A DNA stretch of 64,000 nucleotides from NCBI GenBank assembly GCA_020627785.1, contig JAHDGF010000007.1:1-64000 (forward strand), in the 5' to 3' direction. Under the pieces are notes generated by a model. That model ran no database searches. It worked only from the letters and a program-made list of their open reading frames with translations, and had not been told where the DNA came from. The position numbers and the translations under genes were made by a program. The first letter of the stretch is position 1, and every line of letters starts with the position of its first letter. The DNA comes from Saprospiraceae bacterium (GTDB taxonomy: Bacteria; Bacteroidota; Bacteroidia; Chitinophagales; Saprospiraceae). Of the stretch, positions 1-7,093 are shown piece by piece.

Positions 1-22
1 AGGTGTCTTTTCTTTTGTTTCG

Positions 23-350
23 TTTTCTTTGGACAAGCAAAGAAAATGAAAAATAGAGTTCAAATAAGGAAAAGTCAATTTCACTATTGCAAATACAAAA
101 AAGAAATTAGTAATAAAAAAGAACCATTGGACAAGCAAAGAAAATGAAAAAAGTGGTTTCAATAAGAAGGTGCTCTCTTATCTAATAAATTTAAAGAAAT
201 GATTTTTAAAGAAACGACCACTTTAGACAAGCAAAGAAAATGAAAAAATAAGTCCATTTAAGGAAAGTGTTTTTCGCAATTGAAATCCTTAAAGAAATGA
301 GTCATTCTAAAGAACCTTTGGACAAGTAAAGAAAATGAAAAATAAAGTTC
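23..350. repeat. Tandem ~96-bp repeats around a CTTTGGACAAGCAAAG core
   Basis: Four copies of a (G/A)GACAAG(C/T)AAAGAAAATGAAAAA element start at 31, 129, 225 and 320, spaced 98, 96 and 95 bp. Between the cores there is weaker similarity (AAAGAAAT and AAAGAA(A/C) patches), so this looks like a decayed tandem repeat. Copy 1 contains a perfect inverted repeat: TTTTCTTTG at 23-31 and CAAAGAAAA at 38-46 around GACAAG. Copies 2-4 have lost part of the left arm. The array lies directly 3' of the CHAT gene and fills the first 366 bases. No gene is seen in it. Confidence 0.75.
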
Positions 351-366
351 ATGTGTTAGAATTTAT

Positions 367-3234
367 TTAATTGAAAACGGCTTGACAATCTCCTATTGTT
401 ATTAAATGAGACCACAAATGAGGTAAGGCTTCACTACTAAATTGGCATTGATCCAGATACTGCAATTTTGCTTGTTGGAGCGCTTGATCTATGGGCTGGT
501 TTTGTTTTAAATTTTCGAAGAAATTCAGGATTATTATTTTCGTTGAAAGATCCGGTGCTGCCCATAGACTGGCGGTGATATTAGAGCATCCGGCATAATT
601 AAATGCTCTGGCTAAGGATCTTATACCTTCACCTTTCTTAATTAATCCATCTCCGGTATGGCATGCGCTGAGTATGGTTATATTTGCTTTTAACTTGGTC
701 GTATATAAATCACTCGCTTTTAGGATAAAATCATCCTCTGAATTTTGTCGTGTGAAAATTAATCCTGAATTCAGTGGTTTTTCTTTAACCACAAATCCAT
801 GCATGGCTAAATGCAAAAATTCAGCATTGGTGGCTTGGCTAAGAAATTTTTCTTTTGTTGCCTTTTCATTTAAAAAAAATTTACCATTCATGATTTTGGA
901 CGATTCCAAGATCTCATCTACCGAATATTTTAATTTGCCTATCCCTCTTGTGAAGTTGGTATCTACTTCTGTAGGTAAAAGATTTTTTACACCTTCTAAG
1001 GTAAAATCATCATACGCTAATCCGAAACCAAGGTATGAATTAGCAGATGAATCTAAGCGTTTAGATTTTGCTTCATCAAATAACAATTGATTGTTGTAGG
1101 CGTAACTTAGTGCATATTTCCTTAATAAATAAGGAAGAGGTATTGTCCAATCGTTGCTACTTGTCTGATCATACTTTTCGGTTAACATCACGTCAAATGA
1201 AACCTGCATAAGTTTGTCGTCAGGGATTATGAATAATCGCTCGATTGAATCATCCAATTCTTCAAGGACATCCTTTAAAAGTAAATCAAAAACTCTGTTA
1301 GAAATTAGGGAGAATTCTTTTATGGTTTTTTCTCGCGTATTTTTACTTATTCGAATGAATTCTTCAATACTCGCCTTGAAGTTGTCATCATGTGCGAGCG
1401 TAAAAACCTTTAATGATAATTGTTTACTATAAGAAAATATATAGATGCTGTCTTGTCCCGCAAAGTATTCTATGACTGCTGCTTTCTCTGGTAGTAATTG
1501 TTGTTGTAATTTATAATTCGGCTCCTCGCTAATAGTATATTTTAGTTGGTAATACTCTGGGTATTCAAGCTCCATTTTGTCAATGAGTCTTTCATATTTT
1601 CTAGACTTTTCAAACCGTTCTTTTTTGAATTTATGGAGGTTCGTCTTTTGATCTGCCTGCTGACTTAATTCGAAGATCTTGGAGTCTAAGTCGTATATTT
1701 CTTTTTTGAGAATTGTTTCATTTCTTAAAGTCTCCTTGTCAATGTTTGAAAATTTTGCTTCTTCATCTTGAAGACCATCAAGCATTACGATGGCTTTATT
1801 TTTAGAGGCAAAATTATACGCTTGCTGAAGGTATTTCTCTTCTTTCGTCAGTCGATATAACTCTAGAGCAATATTTGTTGCCTTCTCGTATTCAGGTAAG
1901 TTTTTTTCTATCAATTCATATCGGGATGCAGCGGCCTTATAGCCTTGTCTCATTTGAGTCCAAATAAGATCCAGACCTTGATAAGAGTTTAAGACAATCT
2001 TGAGATCCTCCAAATTATTAGAGACCAGATATTTTTCATAACACGCTTCGATTTTAAGCGTGATTATTCGCTCTAAGTCTTCTGCATGAATAATTACATG
2101 ATCCTTTAGATTGGGGAGACTATGAATTTCGTCATCTTCAAATCCAATGCTCAGTGATCGGATGGCTTTTTGATAAAACTCGATGGAGTTGTCAAAATTA
2201 TTATGCCCAAAGGCTACATCTCCTAAGCCTTCATAGGCAAGTCCATGATAGATTGTATTTTCCGTTTCATTTAATTCTTTTGCTATCGAAAGTGCTTCGG
2301 AATAATATTGTTTGGCATCCTCTAGCACACCATTGTCATAGGCATCATAGGCAAGGTTATTTAGAATCAAGCATTTTTCTTGCAATAAATACTTTGTGTT
2401 TGGATTAAAATCCGATAAAAATTCTTGGGTTACTTTCTTTATTTCGTTGTAGGTTTTTCCATTTTGTAAAACACTCAGAAGGTTAAGCTCTGCCGCAAAG
2501 CCAATTTCTCTATTAACCTTATTTAACCTATATAGCCGAATGGAGTTTTCATAACTCTCTATAGCAATTTTATATTTTCCGTTAGCTTCTTGCATTTGTC
2601 CATAGTAATCTAAAAACTCTGCCCTCTGGATGCTATTTGAATCAAGGAGCATATTGGCTTGATCAAAATATTCCACAGCCTTTATATTTTCACCAAGTTG
2701 GTGAAAGTAGTGCGCTGTCTTCGCGAAATAATCTCCTCTGGCATTGTCCTGGTTTGGGATATCAATTAACCAGTTGTTGGCTTTCTGAATATTTTTTAAG
2801 GCTTCTCTGTAGTAAGATGAATTACTGTGACATACGGCAGTTACATAATAGCTATTTGCAAGGGCAATTTTATGTTGAATTTTTTTAGGCTTTCCCCAAA
2901 GTGTTATGGCAGTATCGAGATGTGCTAAAGCTTTAGGAATTTCTTTTTTTCGATAATAACAGCTTCCTAATTTGTGGTGTAAAAGAGCGGTATTGTATCT
3001 GTTTAGATTTGAATTACCATAAAGGCTCAAGTTTTTTGTCAGAATATTTATCGCAGAATTATGATCCAACGAATCTATAGATAGAATATCTGTTTGTACA
3101 ATAACAGCATTCAAAAGTGAGTCTAAATCACCTTGATCTTGAATGGATTGAATTTCACTCGCTGAATTTTCAGTGCTTTCACAACTTACAAAATAAAGGC
3201 AGAGTAGAAATAAAATTAGTTTTTGGAATAACAT
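367..3234 (-). CDS. Lipoprotein TPR-CHAT (caspase-like) peptidase
   Basis: 955 residues. The N-terminus is a lipoprotein signal with lipobox FVSC (Cys18), so the protein should be exported and lipid-anchored. Residues ~50-400 are helical TPR-type repeats (paired Tyr/Ala/Leu patterns such as ALAHLDTAITLW and NSIEFYQKAI). A charged coiled-coil-like stretch follows at ~500-560. The C-terminal ~290 residues are a CHAT domain (clan CD, caspase/separase-like) with the expected dyad: His812 in AMHGF and Cys858 in SACHTGDG, followed by GEGIRSLARAF and a conserved Trp in ASLW. CHAT peptidases are cysteine proteases often controlled by fused TPRs. The gene lies 92 bp behind the T9SS subtilisin gene on the same strand, with a terminator hairpin between them. 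The substrate is unknown; the neighbouring sigma factor and membrane TPR protein are obvious candidates (inference). Confidence 0.9.
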   Translation of the reverse strand: MLFQKLILFLLCLYFVSCESTENSASEIQSIQDQGDLDSLLNAVIVQTDILSIDSLDHNSAINILTKNLSLYGNSNLNRYNTALLHHKLGSCYYRKKEIPKALAHLDTAITLWGKPKKIQHKIALANSYYVTAVCHSNSSYYREALKNIQKANNWLIDIPNQDNARGDYFAKTAHYFHQLGENIKAVEYFDQANMLLDSNSIQRAEFLDYYGQMQEANGKYKIAIESYENSIRLYRLNKVNREIGFAAELNLLSVLQNGKTYNEIKKVTQEFLSDFNPNTKYLLQEKCLILNNLAYDAYDNGVLEDAKQYYSEALSIAKELNETENTIYHGLAYEGLGDVAFGHNNFDNSIEFYQKAIRSLSIGFEDDEIHSLPNLKDHVIIHAEDLERIITLKIEACYEKYLVSNNLEDLKIVLNSYQGLDLIWTQMRQGYKAAASRYELIEKNLPEYEKATNIALELYRLTKEEKYLQQAYNFASKNKAIVMLDGLQDEEAKFSNIDKETLRNETILKKEIYDLDSKIFELSQQADQKTNLHKFKKERFEKSRKYERLIDKMELEYPEYYQLKYTISEEPNYKLQQQLLPEKAAVIEYFAGQDSIYIFSYSKQLSLKVFTLAHDDNFKASIEEFIRISKNTREKTIKEFSLISNRVFDLLLKDVLEELDDSIERLFIIPDDKLMQVSFDVMLTEKYDQTSSNDWTIPLPYLLRKYALSYAYNNQLLFDEAKSKRLDSSANSYLGFGLAYDDFTLEGVKNLLPTEVDTNFTRGIGKLKYSVDEILESSKIMNGKFFLNEKATKEKFLSQATNAEFLHLAMHGFVVKEKPLNSGLIFTRQNSEDDFILKASDLYTTKLKANITILSACHTGDGLIKKGEGIRSLARAFNYAGCSNITASLWAAPDLSTKIIILNFFENLKQNQPIDQALQQAKLQYLDQCQFSSEALPHLWSHLITIGDCQAVFN

Positions 3235-3248
3235 TATGATGTTATGAT

Positions 3249-3284
3249 TAAAAAATGGAGTTAGGGTATTACGCCTAACTCCAT
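3249..3284 (-). terminator. Intrinsic terminator after the subtilisin gene
   Basis: Perfect 11-bp arms, ATGGAGTTAGG at 3255-3265 and CCTAACTCCAT at 3274-3284, with an 8-nt loop. On the minus strand the stem is followed by a run of T. It sits 42 bp after the subtilisin stop and only about 15-20 bp before the CHAT start codon. Confidence 0.8.
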
Positions 3285-3326
3285 AATTTATGGAAATTCT
3301 TTTAAGTCAAAAAAATAAATTAGGAA

Positions 3327-4841
3327 TTACTTAAAGATTTTGAAAGTCTTGTTGAGTTCATCTCCTTGAATATTTATCAGATATATTCCTCTTGAACCTG
3401 TTGGGATATCTTTAAACTCGTAACTATGTTTTCCTTCAAATAATTGTACTTTCTGCTTGAAAAAAACTCTACCCATAGGATCAATTATCTGCATGACGCA
3501 ATTCTGATTTTTATTTGATTGGATGGAATATGTCCCTGATTCTTCTTCTGTTAAATTGAATGCTTCCTCTTGATCATTCGAGTGTCCTATGTAGTTGCCA
3601 GTGCCACAAGGATTGTTTAAAAGAATGGCCATTGAATTCTCATAATTTATAAATCCATCTGTCAGTACTTTGCCGATACTAGGGCTTGGTTCGGTACCTT
3701 CAAGTATTGCACACTTTACATCTTCCCAATCAAAGATCGCTTGATTCATGCCAAGATACGTGGCGAGCTGGGTAACATAGGCCGTTGCTTGAGATGTTCC
3801 ACTAAGCACAAGCGGTTTACCAAATCGATCTTTTCCTATAATGTCTTCCCCTGGTGCAAAAACATCGACTGATTCTTGTCCATAATTTGAAAAACTAGAA
3901 ATCATTTTATTGCAATCAGCGCTTGCTACAGAAATTATATTATCGTTGGGCAATGAGGACGGAAATGCTGCTAATCCGGCGACATTATTTTGGAAATCAT
4001 TGTCGTTACTGTCATTGCCAGCAGATGCCACAAATAGTATTCCTCCCATTGATTCAGCTTCATCTATGGCTAATCTGATAGCAGATTTTGGTTCTGCTCC
4101 ATGCGTTGCTTCTACGTTATAGCTAAAGGACATGTTTACAATGTTTATTCCTTCAGAGATGGCTTTATCAATAGCCTTTATGGCATCAAAAACACTTCCT
4201 ACACCATCGTCGCCTTGTGTTTTATAAGCTGATAAAGTAAGTGCTCCATTTCCATTTACGATGTTCTGTGAAATGATGCTACTCATGTGCGTTCCATGAT
4301 TATGATTATCAGTTGGGTGATTACTGTTATAAACGAAATCGAAACCAAAAGAAGATGGATCATAATAGCCATTCCATACTCTTTTTGACTTAGTAATGCC
4401 CGTGTCAAAAATGCTGGTGTATATCGGGGAATTTCCAGTCAACTCTGCATCAAAAATACCATTACATGAATTAACCATTTCTACTACTTCCTGTCTCGCT
4501 TTTTTAGAATCTGTGGATACCAAAAAATTCAATCCTACTCCTGTTACTGCACTGTTTTGATTTGCTTTTTTCTTAGATCCGTTGATGGTGTCTTGTGGGT
4601 TGCCGCTCGCATATGGTAAATTCGGATCGTTGTATGCTAGAAGGTAGCAATTGAGAACTGGAGTTGGCCCCTCAACCACAAACATCCCTTCTTCAATAAG
4701 AAAATCTGAAAGATCTTGGGAGCTCGCGGTGTCTGAAAACATGATGATCAATTCGTCATAGGCATAAGGAGACAAACTAATCTGTGAGAATAAATGAATG
4801 GAAAAGAATAGGGTAAAAAATAAAGAGCTTATGTTTCGCAT
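3327..4841 (-). CDS. Secreted S8 (subtilisin-like) serine peptidase with T9SS type A tail
   Basis: 504 residues with a Sec signal peptide ending near HLFSQ. The subtilase triad is in the usual order: Asp146 (IFDTG), His185 (HNHGTHM) and Ser350 (GTSQA). An oxyanion-type Asn lies in ASAGNDSND. The last ~75 residues are a T9SS type A sorting domain (MQIIDPMGRVFF, then GIYLINIQG and a basic KTFKIFK end), so the protein should cross the outer membrane and be surface-attached or released. The ~120 residues before the Asp probably form a propeptide or inhibitor-like domain. It is divergent from the sigma-factor gene and has a copy of the TGTCACAA-N17-CTTGT element ~65-95 bp upstream. The subtilase assignment is firm; the substrate is unknown. 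Confidence 0.93.
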   Translation of the reverse strand: MRNISSLFFTLFFSIHLFSQISLSPYAYDELIIMFSDTASSQDLSDFLIEEGMFVVEGPTPVLNCYLLAYNDPNLPYASGNPQDTINGSKKKANQNSAVTGVGLNFLVSTDSKKARQEVVEMVNSCNGIFDAELTGNSPIYTSIFDTGITKSKRVWNGYYDPSSFGFDFVYNSNHPTDNHNHGTHMSSIISQNIVNGNGALTLSAYKTQGDDGVGSVFDAIKAIDKAISEGINIVNMSFSYNVEATHGAEPKSAIRLAIDEAESMGGILFVASAGNDSNDNDFQNNVAGLAAFPSSLPNDNIISVASADCNKMISSFSNYGQESVDVFAPGEDIIGKDRFGKPLVLSGTSQATAYVTQLATYLGMNQAIFDWEDVKCAILEGTEPSPSIGKVLTDGFINYENSMAILLNNPCGTGNYIGHSNDQEEAFNLTEEESGTYSIQSNKNQNCVMQIIDPMGRVFFKQKVQLFEGKHSYEFKDIPTGSRGIYLINIQGDELNKTFKIFK

Positions 4842-4903
4842 TATGGAGGTATTAAGGGTTAAGTAAAATTCTCTGACCTATCGACAGAATTATTGCATCA
4901 TAT

Positions 4904-4937
4904 GGAGACAAGGAGTTTTCATTTTAAAATTGTGACA
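4904..4937 (-). promoter_or_regulatory. Candidate sigma-regulon promoter, subtilisin copy
   Basis: On the minus strand TGTCACAA (4937-4930), 17 bp, then CTTGTCTCC (4912-4904). The first block sits inside a 13-bp palindrome, AATTGTGACAATT (4928-4940). A start of transcription just below 4904 would leave a ~55-nt leader before the ATG at 4841. Same layout as the copies at 5100, 6991, 11720 and 14177. Confidence 0.5.
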
Positions 4938-5099
4938 ATTAATGACTAAAATTTCAATTACACCTATTAATCAGTGAATTCTCAGGACAACGAACCTTAA
5001 ATAGGACCTTGACTCTTCTTAGAAAGTTAGGAATATTGAAAATTAAAAGGAATAAACTCCTTGAAAATCTATTAAATATGCAAGTTTATGTAGGGCGTT

Positions 5100-5133
5100 A
5101 GTCACAATTTGAGGAAAGTGAGACCTTATACTT
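5100..5133 (+). promoter_or_regulatory. Candidate sigma-regulon promoter, sigma-factor copy
   Basis: AGTCACAA (5100-5107), 17 bp, then CTTATACTT (5125-5133), matching 7/8 and 4/5 of the two blocks at the other copies. It ends 23 bp before the ATG at 5157, which would give a short leader. The upstream TTG at 5109 lies inside the element, which argues against it as the start. If real, the sigma factor drives its own gene. Confidence 0.5.
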
Positions 5134-5156
5134 CTAACCAACGAATAAAAAACCTG

Positions 5157-6092
5157 ATGTCCATGAGAAATATTAATTTAGAAGCTCACCTAAAGGATAC
5201 TTGCATCGAAAAATTAAGTCCAACAAAAGAGGTACTCATCCATATTAAGGCATCTTTGATGGATAAGGACATTGGTCCTTTCAATCAGATCATTGGAAAA
5301 TCAGTCCAAAATCAATTTGAAAACTGGATAATAAAAGAATATCCTAGTTTGATTTCTCAGAAAGAAGATTTGAAAAAGGCAATACTTAGAAGATTTAAAA
5401 ATTTAATTTTAAAAACTGAGATTGAAAATAACCCCATTGATTTTGATAAGCAATTTCTACAAATTTCAAAATTAGAATGTGAATCAAATTTACCAACGGA
5501 AGCCAACAGGAATAAAAATTTTGGGTTGAGTAAAAGTGAATTTGTTTTAATGCTTAAAAAACTTCGGGAAGGGAATGAAGAAATTATAGAACGGATATTC
5601 TTATCTGAATTTCAAAAATGCACTTCTATTTTGATGAGTCAGACGGGTTGTAACAAACAAGAAGCATATGATTTAACCATGGATGCTTTGGTCGAAATAC
5701 GGAAGGAGTTTCTAGGAGACAAGATTCTATACGGAAATTTGGAGAGTTATTTTATAACTAAATCAATGAATCAATTTTTTCGTAAAAATAATAAGAAAAG
5801 AATTGAGATAGCTAAGTTTAGTACAGATCACTATTTTATAGAAGACCCAATAGTTGAAGACGAGGGATTCAATCTTGAGCTAAAAGAATTAGTGCATCAG
5901 GCCATTGAAAGCTTAAGTGAAGAATGTCGTGATATTTTAAAACTGTACTATTTCCAAGAATGGAGTTTTCAAGATATAGCGATCAAATTAGAAAAAGGCT
6001 ATGACGCTATTAGGAAGCAAGCAACTAGATGTCGAGATAAATTTAAATCAAATTTGAAGGCTAAGTCTTTTATAAGATTTAAATCAATATAA
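5157..6092 (+). CDS. Sigma-70 family (ECF-like) RNA polymerase sigma factor
   Basis: 311 residues from the ATG at 5157; an in-frame TTG at 5109 (+16 residues) and an ATG at 5163 are alternatives. Region 2 is at ~132-220 (MLKKLREGNEEIIERIFL, then NLESYFITKSMNQFFRKN). Region 4 is at ~245-305, with the helix-turn-helix in LSEECRDILKLYYF, EWSFQDIAIKLEKGYDA and KQATRCRDKF. The first ~130 residues have no sigma domain I recognise and make it much longer than a typical ~180-residue ECF factor. A membrane TPR gene follows after 39 bp, the usual place for an anti-sigma factor. The gene has its own copy of the shared upstream element, consistent with autoregulation. Confidence 0.88.
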   Translation: MSMRNINLEAHLKDTCIEKLSPTKEVLIHIKASLMDKDIGPFNQIIGKSVQNQFENWIIKEYPSLISQKEDLKKAILRRFKNLILKTEIENNPIDFDKQFLQISKLECESNLPTEANRNKNFGLSKSEFVLMLKKLREGNEEIIERIFLSEFQKCTSILMSQTGCNKQEAYDLTMDALVEIRKEFLGDKILYGNLESYFITKSMNQFFRKNNKKRIEIAKFSTDHYFIEDPIVEDEGFNLELKELVHQAIESLSEECRDILKLYYFQEWSFQDIAIKLEKGYDAIRKQATRCRDKFKSNLKAKSFIRFKSI

Positions 6093-6131
6093 GTCTACTT
6101 CAACGAAGAAGTACTTTCAAAAATGTGAACA

Positions 6132-6872
6132 ATGAATTCAATAAATAATTTAAATAACTATCTAAAAAACCAACATATTTCTGTGACTGATGATGCGATT
6201 ACTAAAGGTTTAATTAAGTCCCATTTTGAAGATCTTGAGCTTAAACAAAAGTGGGGATCTATGCTAGATGATGAGTTTAATTTAAAGTCATTGAAAACAG
6301 CACCCATTGTTCCTCAGAATAAAAATCGAAACTTATTCTTGGTGTTGATCTCTGTCATTCTGCTAGCTTTAATTATTTTCTTTTCGCTATCAGTTCAAGA
6401 CAAAAGTAAAAATGAGAGCAAGCTTCAAGCTTTGTTGAATGATCATTATTCAAATCCTGTACCTAGAGAATTATTGAAAGGGCCAACGGAGACCATGCAT
6501 GTTGCACAAAATGCCTACGGACTATACCAGTCTCAAAAATATGAAGAAGCCATTCCAATCTTTGAAGAACTTATTGTCATAGAACCACTTAATGAGGAAC
6601 ATCATTTTTATCTTGGGTTATCTTATTTATATAATGAACAACCAAGAAAGGCAGTTCAAGAATTTGATTGGATGTTAAATGCTGAAAAGAGTAATCGAAT
6701 GGATATGGCTATGTGGTTTAAGGCTTTGGCCCTCACGGAAGCCAAAGAGTACAAAGAAGCAAAAATTCATTTGCAAGACATTGCTACATGGAATACAAAC
6801 AAAGGTAAATCCATCCTTGCAGAAAAAGCTTCTCAATTATTAATCTTAATACAAGAGGAACAAAACAAATAA
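6132..6872 (+). CDS. Single-pass membrane TPR protein, candidate anti-sigma factor
   Basis: 246 residues. About 63 N-terminal cytoplasmic residues are rich in charge. One transmembrane segment follows at ~64-86 (NLFLVLISVILLALIIFF). The ~160-residue C-terminal part should be periplasmic and contains TPR-like repeats (AYGLYQSQKYEEAIPIFEEL, then HFYLGLSYLYNEQPRKAVQE). It is 39 bp behind the sigma-factor gene with no terminator between, so co-transcription is likely, and a strong terminator follows. The topology (cytoplasmic head, one membrane pass, periplasmic sensor) is that of an anti-sigma factor, but I see no zinc anti-sigma HxxxCxxC motif and no FecR domain, so the role rests on position and topology only. 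Confidence 0.75.
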   Translation: MNSINNLNNYLKNQHISVTDDAITKGLIKSHFEDLELKQKWGSMLDDEFNLKSLKTAPIVPQNKNRNLFLVLISVILLALIIFFSLSVQDKSKNESKLQALLNDHYSNPVPRELLKGPTETMHVAQNAYGLYQSQKYEEAIPIFEELIVIEPLNEEHHFYLGLSYLYNEQPRKAVQEFDWMLNAEKSNRMDMAMWFKALALTEAKEYKEAKIHLQDIATWNTNKGKSILAEKASQLLILIQEEQNK

Positions 6873-6890
6873 ATTCCCACATTTTATCAT

Positions 6891-6932
6891 AAAAAAAGGA
6901 GTCATTGGCGCATGTCAATGACTCCTTTTTTT
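6891..6932 (+). terminator. Strong intrinsic terminator of the sigma/TPR operon
   Basis: Perfect 17-bp arms (AAAAAAAGGAGTCATTG at 6891-6907 and its complement at 6916-6932) around an 8-nt loop, ending in seven T. The A and T tracts make it usable on both strands. Confidence 0.9.
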
Positions 6933-6990
6933 ATTCCCTCTTTTTTATAACATACGATCGTTAAGTTGGTTAAAATAAATTGATAAAAAA

Positions 6991-7024
6991 TGTCACAAAT
7001 TAAATGGTTGGTCGCCTTCTCTTA
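6991..7024 (+). promoter_or_regulatory. Candidate sigma-regulon promoter, lipase-fusion copy
   Basis: TGTCACAA (6991-6998), 17 bp, then CTTCTCTTA (7016-7024), about 70 bp before the ATG at 7094. The first block is identical to those of the subtilisin and the two duplicated genes; the second differs at one base (CTTCT for CTTGT). Confidence 0.45.
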
Positions 7025-7093
7025 ATAATGGACTTGACGTCATCCTGATCAATAGCAAGAGTTATTGAATTTTATTAATTCAAAAAATCAATT

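Noticed and set aside
1-366. CRISPR-like array from the four direct repeats
   Set aside because: The repeats are imperfect and the ~70-bp intervals are themselves weakly related to each other, unlike unique spacers. No cas genes are present.
5109-5156. TTG start for the sigma factor, extending it by 16 residues
   Set aside because: It lies within the candidate promoter element and has no ribosome-binding context; ATG at 5157 or 5163 fits better.
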